DNA of 64,000 bases from Cyathus striatus (taxonomy: Eukaryota; Basidiomycota; Agaricomycetes; Agaricales; Nidulariaceae): NCBI GenBank assembly GCA_025738555.1, contig JAOVFP010000001.1, positions 6,324,001-6,388,000 on the forward strand, given 5' to 3'. Positions 11,514 to 22,406 of this stretch are shown in pieces. Every line of letters begins with the position of its first letter. Positions within the stretch are counted from its first letter, which is position 1. The notes under the pieces were generated by a model. That model made no database searches. It was not told the origin of the DNA and was given only the letters and a program-made list of their open reading frames with translations. A program made the position numbers and the translations under genes.

Positions 11514-13191
11514 TGCTACAGCCTCAGACTACAACATTGACCTCTGCATTAAACATAGCTGAGATTTCTTGGCCTAACTGTGTGTTCAAAGAAGATCTGT
11601 GAAATGAGAGTCAAGATATTGGACAACCCAGAAAACCAGAGAATGTGTACCAGGAAGCAACTCTAGTCAACTGGATGACACCATTGCTCTGGGCTCGGAT
11701 TTCTGATGTAGCAATCAAAGTTGGACCTGGAATGAGTTCTTCTGAAATTGTCAAGGAGCTTCAGAAGCTGAGTGTTATGCTATTCCAAAAGCTTACTCCA
11801 CAAGTCATTGGCTGATGGATTGATCAAACTGGAAACAAGACACACTGGAGTGACAAGACATTACAGCATGACATTGCAGGGAACAAGCCAGGTGGACTAA
11901 CAACACAGGTTGGGATATTGGTATGTGTCAAACATGTATTTTTTGTGTAAGTTAGTAACTCTTAACAATGATCATTGATAGGTAAACTATCCTGTTGCAA
12001 CACAGTCTATTCTCACATACCTTCATGGCCTTCAACAATCATCAGTACCACTTACACTTCCTGTAATATGCAGCATTATCATTGGCCAACTGAAACATCT
12101 GGCACCTACAATCTTCAAAGTTCCTTCTAGTAATGGTTCTCTTTTTCTTTGTTCTGACAATTTTGTTCTTAAGTTTCTCCATCATTCATTGGGATGGATT
12201 TTATGAAAAGCAACCCATGCAGGATGGAAGATTCCCAAAAATGCTGATGAAATCCTGTGTCAAGCATTTCTTCACATGGCACATGTTATCAAAATGTACA
12301 ACATCCCCTCCCCTGGATCTGGTATGACCTATGCAGAGACTGGCTCAAATCAAGTCTCAACAGTTGGTGCTGAAGATAAGCATGCTTTCACCACTTTTGT
12401 AAATATAGCTGCCAATGGTACTTTGCTTCCATTTCAGGCAATTTATCAAGGACATACAGTATGCTCAGTTCCATCATTGACTGCGAGGTGAATGGACAAT
12501 GCTATTAACCATGGCTTTTTGTTTGAAATGTCAAAAACTGATACATACTGGTCAACACAGGGCACTATGAAAAGTTACATCAAAAATGTTCTTGCTCCAT
12601 ACTTTGCAGATGTCAGAAGAAAACTTGGACTACCACCTGATCAAGTAGTCATCTGGATTATAGATTGTTGGTCAGTCCATCAATCCACTGAGTTTCAGGA
12701 TTGGATGCATGTTCATTATCCTCATATCATAATTCTCTATGTTCCAGCAGGTATGACTGGTCTATTCCAACCTTGCAATGTAGGAATCAACTACATATTC
12801 AAACATTCTATCAAGCAGTCAGCCCACTATGACCTAGTTGAAGAAGTACTATCCCAACTCATTGAAGGGGTTCCAGCAAATAATGTTATTATCAACACTC
12901 AACTCAAAACATTGCATGAGTGCACAGTGGGCTGGCTTGTTGATGCATTTGAGACATTGAATAAACCAGAACTTGTTCAGAGTGCATGTAACTTATTGTG
13001 CTTTGATCTTGTTTTATTACTAACACCTTGATTTAGGCTTGGAAGTTGTGCCATTCTGGCAACTTTAACCTTTCATGGGAGAGCCTAACAAGCAGAGAAG
13101 CTCATGATGTTTTGTGTAACCTTCATATTAATGAGCCAAAGTTTTACACTGAACTTATGCAAACACATGCCTCTGGAGAACTGAATCTTAC
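11514..13191 (+). pseudogene. DDE_1 transposase, N-terminal and core part (broken)
   Basis: With a probable GT-AG intron (about 11921-11981), the + strand reads as an agaricomycete DDE_1 transposase. It has an N-terminal region ending NKPGGLTTQVGIL, then YPVATQSILTYLHGL, the linker KATHAGWKIPKNADEIL, and the core from about 12276. Lesions: TGA codons interrupt the frame in at least four places (near 11597, 11814, 12207 and 12490), several where Arg is expected. The segment expected to carry the first catalytic Asp (NSDQT-like) is deleted near 12310. The second, WIIDCWSVHQS, is present. The third is Asn instead of Asp in QPCNVGI (codon 12777-12779). The copia element interrupts the gene after GELNLT, and the last part resumes at 19254. 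The enzyme cannot be catalytically active as read. Confidence 0.8.
13187..13191. repeat. Target duplication CTTAC, left
   Basis: CTTAC here and at 19249-19253 bracket the copia element exactly. Confidence 0.9.
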
Positions 13192-13552
13192 TGTTGAGAT
13201 TATCTTATCTCGACAAAAGCGGATCTAGCGGATCTTATCTAATCATGGAACTCCATAGCACATACTAGAACCTTCTAGTATGTTTATTCTTAGGTAGATA
13301 TAATTATAGTAGCACTATATATGGTATTGCTGTACTCAACAGCATAACAGCTTAACAGCTCCTTTTACAGCAGTAGATATTTATATACACCTCTTGTACA
13401 GTATATAAATCCCCCAGTTTTACTGGATAACAATAAGAAAGTCTTTACTCTTCTTACAGTCACTCTAAGCCTCTATCTACACACTCTACCTCTCAGGTGA
13501 GCCTGTACCCAGATCAGCAACTGCCCTGTGCAGAGTCCTTGCTGTTTCTACA
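13192..13552 (+). repeat. Copia 5' LTR
   Basis: Starts TGTTGAGATT and ends TGTTTCTACA, with TATATAAAT near 13403 as a promoter candidate. It differs from the 3' LTR at one T/C near 13410 and at CA versus TG near 13463, where CG is the likely ancestor of both. Confidence 0.95.
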
Positions 13553-13868
13553 GGTTATGGGCCCCGGTTATGCACATGTAATGTGCCCCTACTGGCTGTA
13601 CGCATGCTTGCTGACTGGGATAACCCAGAGTGATCTCTCTCCATCGCTGTATAGCATGATGTTGAGGTGATCCTCACAGTGGTTGCACCATGAACTGCTG
13701 ATCTTAAGGATTGCTGCATGTGTGCTTTGCATGCTACTCTGATCTATGTCGTCATTATTGATGGCAATGATCGCATGCATACCACTGCTAACTAGTAGAG
13801 CACAAGCTACGCTTTTTCTCTATTTTATGTGCTTTACAAGTTACTGACATTGTACCTCTCAGATCACA
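13553..13868 (+). promoter_or_regulatory. Copia primer-binding site and leader
   Basis: GGTTATGGGCCCC directly follows the LTR and has the look of the half-tRNA initiator-Met primer site seen in fungal copia elements. The remaining leader of about 300 bases to the gag ATG shows no reading frame of note. Confidence 0.55.
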
Positions 13869-16800
13869 ATGTCTGCCAACTCTTCTGTTATTGCCACTGC
13901 TCCCATGTTCAATGGCTCCAACTACCAGCAATGGGCACTCAAGATGACCAGCATCTTGAAGAGCCAAAGACTCTGGAGCATCACCTCTGGAACTCATGAC
14001 CAACCTCTTGAATTAAAGGTTGGAGATGAGGGATATGCTGAGAATCTCAGATCTATTGAGATCTGGGACTCAGATGATGATGCCACTATTGGTATTATCT
14101 CACCTCATATCTCTGAGTCACTTCAGCAATATGTTAAGGATACCACTCATGAAACTTGGACTGCCTTGAAAGAACTCTATGGTACACCTACTCCAGCTAC
14201 CATTTTTACCAACTTCAAGTGCACCTTGTCCTTCAAACTTTCAGGTGGTGATCCTGCCCCTGATATTGCAGTTCTTAACACCATCTTTGATCACCTTTCC
14301 ACGAATGATGTCAAACTCAACGAATTCATTTGTTCTATGATCCTCCTTATGGCCATCCCTTCTAAATGGGATAATATTGTGTCCACTATCCTGGCTACTA
14401 CCGCCAAGAATAAACTCTCTATCACCACTATCACTTCCACACTCTCTGCTGAGCATGCACACCAGACTACTGGCTCTCAATGTGCACAAAAAGCTTCTGC
14501 TATTAAGCACAAGCAGACCAATCCTCATTGGAATGGTAATCAGCAGAAGCAGAATGATGGCAATCAGAACTCTGGTAATTCTTCTGGTAACAGATCTAAC
14601 CAGAAGAAGAAGAATCACTGTAACACCTGTGGTGGTAAGAACCAGTGCAATGGTGGGAACCCCCATACTCACTCCCATGACCATGGCCACTCTCATGTCG
14701 CCTCTGTTGCACTTGTTCCAGAAGTCGGGCCTTCTCCCACACTTCTGGAACATCTCTCTGATCCCTCCTCCACTGTCTTTAACTGAGTCCATGGGACCCC
14801 TGCTCAAGCCTACCAAGGTGAGAACAAGTCCATGGATGTCTACCCTGTCTATAAGCAGGTTCAATCCTTCTGTGATCGCTTTGAGCTTCCCAAGACAGCT
14901 CACCATGTTAGGAGATTTGAGGAGATTATTGAACAAAATGGCCCATCCACCTCCAAAGTCACCCTTGATGACTCTCCACCCCTTGCTGAGCATATCTGTG
15001 AGGTTCCTTCTAATGAGGATGAACCAATGGATGCAGATGCTCCACTTGACTGGGGCTCAGACATGGATGAGGATGATGCTGTTTTCCTTGGATCTGACAT
15101 TGATATTGGTGGATATGATGAGAGGCAAGTTCCTTTCCCTTCACATTTGAAATGTGAGCTGACGCATTTGTCACAGCACCCTCTTCGATTAAATTCACAT
15201 ATGGTTGCTGTTGATGATGAAATTTTGCAATGTTTATGGATTTCATCTGTAGATTTACGTAGTCTACAGAATAAATGTGATACACATGCTGCTTCTTGTA
15301 GTAAATGTAAGGGAAAAAGAAAAGCAACCAGTTCGGTTGACTGGATCATAGATTCAGGTGCTTCAATGCACATGACTGGTGATTTGAATGATTTCTCCAA
15401 ATACAAAACTGGAGATTTTGGCAAAGTCATAACTGGCAGTGGAATTGAAAATATTACTGCAGTTGGCAAAGTACATATTAAGCACAAAGTTGAAGCAGCT
15501 GATGGCTCTGTTAAAGAACACACATTACTATTATGGCCAGTTCTTCACTTTGAAAAACTGGGTCAAACTCGACTTCTTTCTATGGGACAGATCCTTCATA
15601 AAGATTATGTAGTGTGTGGATCATCCAACATGCTGGGTTTTTACACACAGAAAAATGATGAACTTCATCTTTCCTGTAAACTGCACTCACACCATGATCA
15701 TATGTTCTGGTTGACTTCTGAAATATTGAAGACTAACACCAAACATGTGAAGTCTGCATTAAATGTGGACTATGATCGATGGCATAAATGTCTGGGACAT
15801 CAATCTAAAGATGTAATGCATCATGTCAGAGACAATGTTGATGGTATCTCCTCAGAGATTCCCATTCCTAAGCAAGTCTCTCCATGCCAAGGATGTGCAG
15901 AAGGCAAAATGCCTTCTAAATCTTATCTGCGATCTGACTCTTGAGCTTCTTGCCCTTTTGAGAAGATTCACTCTGATCTCAAAGAGTTTCCTGTACTATC
16001 TTACCACAGATATAAGTACATGATGTCATTCTTTGACGATTACACTTCCCATGGCTGGACAATTTTATTGCACCATAAATTGGACTCTCTTGTGGCTTTA
16101 AAGTGATTTACTGCCATGATTGATACACAATACAATGCCAAAATAAAGCAATGGCAGTCCAATGCAGGGGGAGAGTATAAGTCGGATGAATTTGATGACT
16201 ATCTCCGAGATCATGGCATAGAGATTTTAACAAGCTTGCCTTATGTTCATCAGCAGAATGGTCATGCTAAACGATTTAATCACACTATCATGGAAAAAGC
16301 ACAAGCTATGTGTTTTGATGCATGTCTTCCCCAATCTTGGTGGGAATTTGCTATAATGCATGCTGTCCATGTTTATAATCACACACCACTTTCCTGTCAT
16401 CATTGGAAATCTCCATATGAGATTCTGCAGAACAAAAAGCCTGATATTTCGCATTTACAAGTATTTGGTTGTGGTGCATATGTTTACCTTCCTAAGGAAA
16501 AACATGCCAACAAACTAGCACCTCGTTCTGAACTAATGACCTATCTGGGCATACCAGATGGAGTTAAAGGACATCAGTTCATGCGCTCAACCAACACTCT
16601 CTTTAATGCTGGAACTGCCCAATTTCTGGAGGATACTTTCCCCAGATGTGATAAACCATCTGATCATGATCTGCCACCAACAGATCCCAATCAATTTTCT
16701 CCACATTCAGATAATGAATCGCAATTTGGTGATGATGATGATTTTAGTCCAGGACCTACACATTCTGAGACACATCACCCATCCAACTCTCCTGCAAGTG

Positions 16801-18740
16801 AACCTCAGCACAATTGTGATGATGAACCTGCTCCGAGTTCTGCGCCCGCACCACCAGGTCCTCCAAGAGAGGAAGAGCAACAGGCACCATGCCACTCTGG
16901 TCACAAGTGAAAACCTGTAAATTGTCCTGATAATATATATGGGGATAGACCCCCTACTGAAGTACTGAGAGAACGAGATAACAGTTGGAACTGGAGACGT
17001 ACCACTGGTGAACCAGGTAGCTCTCATGGACCAGAAAATTCTCCTCAGAATACAGTTCCTGGACCAATTTCTGATAATCCAGCTTCCATGAGCGACAGAC
17101 TGTCTCACTCTCAATCAGATGATGAAACCTGGCTTTGTAAAATAGTCCAGGAAGGGGGAGTGGACTTATTAAATTTCCTACTTCAGAAAGTGATTCCTGA
17201 GGAGAACACTCCTGTCCATTATAGGGACATCTTTAAGTTGCCTAAACAGCAGCAAAAGGAGTGGCTCAATGCTTTCCATGAAGAATTAGAGGCTCTTTGC
17301 AAGCACAAAGTTTATGAGCTGGTTGATCTCCCACCTGGCCAAAAGGCTATAAAGAACCGCTGGGTCTTTTCTACTAAATCTGATGGTAGAAAATGCTCAC
17401 ACCTTGTTGCCAAGGGTTTCTCACAGAGAGAAGGCATTGACTATGATGAGATATTCTCATCTGTAGTCAGATATGAAACTGTTCATATCATGCTAGCACT
17501 ATCTGTCTTAGAAGGCTGGCACTTGCAAGGTCTTGATGTAAAGACTGCCTTCCTCTATGGATTACTCAATGAGGAAATCTATATGGAACAACCTGAGGGC
17601 TTCAAAGTCCGTGGACAAGAGCATAAGGTTTGGCACCTTACATGTGCTCTTTATGGTTTGAAGCAAGCATCACTTGCATGGTGGAAAGAGCTCACCAAGT
17701 CCATGAAGACTCTAGGTTTTACTCGTGTCCTTTCAGATGCTGGAGTATTTGTCTACAAGGACAGACATGGCAAAGTTGTATTTGCTATTGTCTATGTGGA
17801 TGATGCCTTATTCCTTGGACCTGATCTGACACTGGTCCTAAAAAAGAAGTCAGAATTTATGCAACAATGGGAATGCAGAGATTTAGGTGAAGCCAAAGAA
17901 TTCCTTGGAATTTGTATACATCAAGATCACAAATGATTATTGCTTGATCAGACAGAATACCTTAAGAAGGTTTTGGAGCACTTCAGCATGACTAATGCTA
18001 AGGCACACAAAACTCCGCTGCCTTCTGGCTATCAGCCTTCTGCTACACAAGGCACTGCAGATTCCAAATTGTGATCGAGATTTCAATCTGTTATTGGATC
18101 TCTTCTCTACCTGATGCTAGGCACACACCCTGACATTGCTTACACCATGATCAAACTATCACAGTTTTCCACAAACCCCTCTGAGGAACACCTCATGAGA
18201 GCACTTGGTATTTGCCACTATTTAGTTGGAACTTCTGACTATGCACTTGTTTATGATGGTGGTTCAAATATGGGACTTATTGCCTACACAGATTCTGACT
18301 GGGGTCAGGATAAAATTAAACACAAATCTGTCACTGGCTTCTATTTTAAACTAGCCAATGATCTTGTCTCATGGCAATCACATGCCCAATGGACTGTTGC
18401 ACAATCATTGACAGAAGCTGAGTACATGGCCTTGTCTGACTGTAGTTGACAAGTTGTGTGGGTCCAATCCCTTCTTATGGAACTTGGATTCCAGGAAACT
18501 TGCACACCTATTTGTGGTGACAACCAAGCTTCCATCTTCATTTCAAATAATCCTGTGCAAGAGCATAGGACAAAACACATTGATATTCGATATCACTATA
18601 TTCGTCAATGTATTGAAGATGGACAGGTTGAAGTTTTCTATATTCCTGGAACTGACAATCCTGCTGATTTATTAACTAAGGCATTGGATAATACATTGTT
18701 CCAAAGATTCCTCAAGGAATATGGACTTGAGTTCTACTAG
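13869..18740 (+). pseudogene. Copia gag-pol polyprotein, seven in-frame TGA
   Basis: One frame of 1624 codons. Gag is about residues 1-305, with a His-rich C-terminus but no clean CCHC knuckle. The aspartic protease has IIDSGASMH (about 15345). The integrase has its HHCC zinc region (DRWHKCLGH ... CQGCAEGK) and core; the catalytic Glu expected in NG.AER is Lys in NGHAKRFNH (about 16258), so the integrase is probably dead. RT has VYVDD (about 17792). RNase H has AYTDSDWG and LTEAEYMALSDCS, ending at 18740. TGA stops fall at 14784, 15942, 16104, 16908, 17934, 18072 and 18447, mostly where Arg is expected. No TAA, TAG or frameshift was found. It needs another copy in trans to move. Confidence 0.93.
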
Positions 18741-18887
18741 AGCTCATTAATTCCACATTACATGGAATAAGTGTCTCCCTATCCAACAAACATCAACATT
18801 AGATACATTTTACTGGATAATAGACACATACCATATTCCACTTTTGTTCACAAAGAGCACTTACCAGTTGCACTTAGCGAGGGGGAG

Positions 18888-19248
18888 TGTTGAGATTATC
18901 TTATCTCGACAAAAGCGGATCTAGCGGATCTTATCTAATCATGGAACTCCATAGCACATACTAGAACCTTCTAGTATGTTTATTCTTAGGTAGATATAAT
19001 TATAGTAGCACTATATATGGTATTGCTGTACTCAACAGCATAACAGCTTAACAGCTCCTTTTACAGCAGTAGATATTTATATACACCTCTTGTACAGTAT
19101 ATAAACCCCCCAGTTTTACTGGATAACAATAAGAAAGTCTTTACTCTTCTTACAGTTGCTCTAAGCCTCTATCTACACACTCTACCTCTCAGGTGAGCCT
19201 GTACCCAGATCAGCAACTGCCCTGTGCAGAGTCCTTGCTGTTTCTACA
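18888..19248 (+). repeat. Copia 3' LTR
   Basis: Same 361-bp sequence as the 5' LTR with three differences. It is preceded by the purine tract GCGAGGGGGAG and followed by the target duplication CTTAC. Confidence 0.95.
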
Positions 19249-19253
19249 CTTAC

Positions 19254-19512
19254 CACTCAGGATGCTATAGTTGCTGATGCTGATCAAGATTTTATGTTGA
19301 ACCATGGTGAGCTCATTGCAGAAGAGAGTTTTATTTCAGACTCTGCAATATCTGTTGAAGTTATCATGCAGCATTTGGAGTCAAATGCACAAGGGACAGA
19401 GCTAATACAAGAGGGTAATGGGATGTCAATGTACAAGGTCTTGACAAGGTCAGCCCACTGGGTGGACTTGAGCTTTCCACCAAAGCAGAACATACTTTGG
19501 TTGAGGTTGTAG
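19254..19512 (+). pseudogene. DDE_1 transposase, C-terminal part after the copia insertion
   Basis: After removal of the copia element and one CTTAC, the transposase frame continues directly (GELNL joined to TTQDAIVADADQD) to a stop at 19510-19512. This shows the copia element inserted into this gene. The segment is acidic with no motif of its own. About 270 bp of non-coding sequence separates it from the right TIR. Confidence 0.7.
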
Positions 19513-19895
19513 GAAAAATGGGATGTGGTAAGAGAAGTAAAAAGAAAAATGTATTGTACTTGTCTACATCTTATGAGGAGCACTAGATAACGGGCTAGTA
19601 CTTCTAATAATACATTGTACAGAAATTTTGAGCAAATAGCTATGGTTTTAAAGTCATTTTTTTGATATTTTAAATCTGTTGTACCTCTGTTCAAACTCGT
19701 CTGTGATACATGACAAACAGGACATCTATTCCTGTTCATGACCTCTTGTGATGTGTCACCAAACACTTGGTCATATTGATACAGTAGACTTGAGTCACAG
19801 TAAACAGTTAATCAAGGGTTGTGGGCTTTGCCACTTGCAGGCCCTATTTCCCTAAAGGGCCTAATGCATTTACAGTATTACAACTTGATTACAAC

Positions 19896-22092
19896 TCATA
19901 CACCCAACACCTCAACGCCCCTCTCTCTTTCACTTTCTCCATCCCTACCATTCCTCTCCTCCTCCTCAGCAATACGGGCAAGCTCAAGCGTCCACCCCTC
20001 TATCTCGGCCAAGAACCTCGTGAATGCCTCGAGAATCTTCGGAATATCGCGTTGTACTGTGCCGAAGGCATCACGGTGGAGCGAAGCTGACGTTAGGAAT
20101 GATATGACTAGAGAAATGAAGGGGGTTGGTATGGATACAAGTGGCGAGAGAAAACGAGAAATGTGAGTGGTGTGGGGGATTAAGTGTCACGTGACATGAG
20201 ACAGACGCAAACGCTGACTACGACTTTAGCAGAAAGAAGATAGCAGATGCCGGAAGGAGCATCTCAAGCTCACAGAGTAGCGTCCACGAGCCATCACCAA
20301 CAACCTCACAGTCCCAACACATACACACACACCTCCTCTACCCTTAAAAGCCTAAGAAAGAAGAGAAACGCACCATCAACAACACCCCTAACACCCTCTC
20401 ACCCCCTCACACCAACCTCCACACTCCGCCCCACACGCTCCATCTCCGCCCACTTCTTCAAATCCCCTGCATGCGCTCTCACTTCCCCGGGAACCCTTTC
20501 CACAGCCCTTTCTTTAGCCCTCTTCGCTAGAACTGCTATCAATCCAGGTCTATTGACAGCGGGATCGGAAGGAGTAGCAGGAGGGGGAGAAGTAGCGGCA
20601 GAGGCTGGAGCAGGAGCAGGAGACGAGCTAACGCTCCTAAACAACTCCGGAACGTGATTAACGACATCCACAATAGGCCCATCACTCGCCAACACATCCA
20701 ACACTCTCTCCACCTCCGAAGGCCTTCCCGATTTAAACACCCTTTTTCTGAGCACCTGCGCCGGCGATCCCATCTCCACCTCCTTCTTCTTCACTTCCAC
20801 CTTCTGCACAGCAGGAGGCGGGGGAGGGGGAGAACCCCTTCTCAGTGTCTCCCGATATCTCTCCCCTAAGAACAAGAGGGAGTTGCGGAGTAGAGTAGCC
20901 CAGAGCGTAGGTTGGAACTTCTGATCCGTAAATATCTCCTCCGCGACTCCAGGGAACGTCTGTAAGCGATAGAGCAGCTCCTGATAAGCAAAGTACATCT
21001 GAAAAATGTTCCCCTCCTTGCTCGCTTTCGCATCCGTCCCCTCAATAAGCGCAGCCAATGGTGCGATCGTAAGAATCCTTTGCGACAGCGCAGAATCAAC
21101 GATATATGCAGTCGTAAGCCAAGTAAATGCCGCTATGAACCCTAAAATCGCACTGCGGAGCAGGAGGGAAACATTTGTGAATGGTAAAACGAGGAACGAC
21201 GTGCGTGGGCGGAGGAGGTGGCCTATGATTGGCTTGAGGAGGGTGTTGATGATGGGTGTGTAGGATAGTATGGGGAAGAAGATGAAGCGGAGGAGGAAGA
21301 GCGCGAATGTGAGTGGGATGGAGACGAGGGAGAGGGCGAGAGCAGTGAGTGGCACCGTGAGTACTGAAGGGGGTGCACTTGGGAATGGAGCCCGGAGGAG
21401 GATTGCGCGTAAGGTTTGGAGGGTGATTAAAAGCAGGACTGACAGCAGGAGGTAGAGCGTGCGCGGGGAGAGGTAGTATGGGTGTTTTCTGTACGGTTGC
21501 ACATGTTAGCACAGGAAGAGAAGTAGAAAGAAGAGACATACTTTGACTTGACGAACAGCGATAGCTTTGGGTCTTTTGGTTCAAAGGAATACGCTAGCAC
21601 GATATGCACCGCGAGCAAAGCAACAGCAGAGAGAGCATGTATCAAGAACGTTGTTTTTAGCTTGTGCATCTTCCATGCCGAAGAGAGAAAGGAAAGGGGC
21701 GACGTTCCCCTTGGTCTAGGTTCTAAAATCTAGTCAGCTCTCTGCTATAAACGAAAGTAAAAAAGCAACCTACCACCAACCCCACCCTTCCTAGCCACCA
21801 GCACAGGCAACACCCCCGCAATCCACAGCAATCCCGTCGCCAGGATCACTTTAACATTAATCGGAATTAGTAGCGTGCCAATCCACCCATCGCCCCCCTG
21901 CCATATCGCAGTCCCACTCGCCACTGCCCATGCTAGAACGGCAGTCCTAGGTAGAATGTACTTGAGTTGCTTTTGGCTGAGGGCATGGGTGAGGTAGGGG
22001 GCGTAGGGAGGGAGAGAGGGCGCCCGCGAGGAGATGGAGAGGGATGGGTTTGTTATTGCTCGGATGGGCGTTCGAGGGGCTGAGGTGCTCAT
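19896..22092 (-). pseudogene. NDC1: NDC1-like nuclear-pore membrane protein, C-terminally truncated
   Basis: Exon 1 (22092-21774) starts MSTSAPRT and carries two hydrophobic segments. Exon 2 (21722-21542) and exon 3 (from 21488) join in phase to give FVKSKKHPYYLSPRTL, a hallmark of fungal Ndc1. Further hydrophobic segments follow, then the soluble region GRPSEVERVLDVLASDGP. A last exon (20107-19896) reads FGTVQRDIPKILEAF and AEIEGW. The frame ends early at a TGA after GVEVLGV. A deletion relative to the right copy removed about the last 60 codons, including RTFGDKLLVFKFP. The 3' end of exon 3 is unresolved, and a TGA where the right copy has Trp may be exonic. Known role: Ndc1 anchors nuclear pores and spindle pole bodies in the nuclear envelope. 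Whether this copy works is doubtful. Confidence 0.82.
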
Positions 22093-22406
22093 GGTGCCCT
22101 ACGACGAGAGAACAGAACGAAGTACCTAAATTGTGTTTGTGCATCATAGCGTCGAGCTCGCGCATCTTCTAGTCTAAGTGTCCATATCCATAGCTTATGA
22201 ATATTGTCGAGTCTTCTGCATTGGTTTGGGAGAACGAAAGTTAGTCCAGACTCCGGAAGCCGAACCGTCTAAAACGGGATCACGCTGGAGTCTAAACGGT
22301 CCGGTAAAACCCGGTAACTCTTTCCTCCCTTTCCGTCCCTGCTCCCTTCGCCCTCCCGCCCCTATTCACTCAAAACGCTGTTTTCCATCTCTAAGAATGC
22401 CCCGCA
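22093..22406. promoter_or_regulatory. Divergent promoter region between NDC1 and the unknown gene
   Basis: The 314-bp gap separates two head-to-head starts. It contains a G+C-rich segment with an inverted pair (ACCGTCTA and, perfect only in the right copy, TAGACGGT; about 22266-22302) and a pyrimidine-rich run before the + start. In the right block about 140 bp at its NDC1-proximal side has been replaced by a 2.3-kb insertion. Confidence 0.5.

Larger units (their letters stand above)
13192..19248 (+). mobile_element. Ty1/copia LTR retrotransposon, nearly complete
   Basis: It has two 361-bp LTRs, a 5-bp target duplication (CTTAC), a plausible primer-binding site immediately after the 5' LTR and a polypurine tract (GAGGGGGAG) before the 3' LTR. 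The single gag-pol frame in copia order (gag, protease, integrase, RT, RNase H) is interrupted by seven TGA codons and no frameshift. LTR identity is about 99% (three differences), which implies a young insertion. It lies inside the DDE_1 transposase of the pogo-like element. Confidence 0.95.
9561..19784 (+). mobile_element. Pogo-like DDE_1 transposon carrying a Ulp1-type gene
   Basis: Near-perfect TIRs of 25 bases begin CTGTATCAATATGACCAAG at 9561 and in inverse at 19784, each flanked by a TA dinucleotide (9559-9560 and 19785-19786). A TA target and a DDE_1-type transposase are characteristic of the pogo/Tigger group. Removing the copia insertion with its duplicated target leaves about 4.16 kb holding two same-strand genes: a Ulp1-type cysteine protease and a DDE_1 transposase. 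The element is dead because the transposase has lost catalytic residues. The empty target site survives in the right block near 54948. The stretch 9564-9986 between TIR and Ulp1 has no gene. Confidence 0.85.

Noticed and set aside
14241..14993. 250-codon minus-strand open frame and other long frames opposite the copia gag
   Set aside because: They are antisense shadows of the gag-pol frame with no domain of their own.
20247..20657. Plus-strand open frames rich in Ser, Pro and Ala opposite NDC1
   Set aside because: They are complements of the NDC1 soluble region and are explained by its composition.
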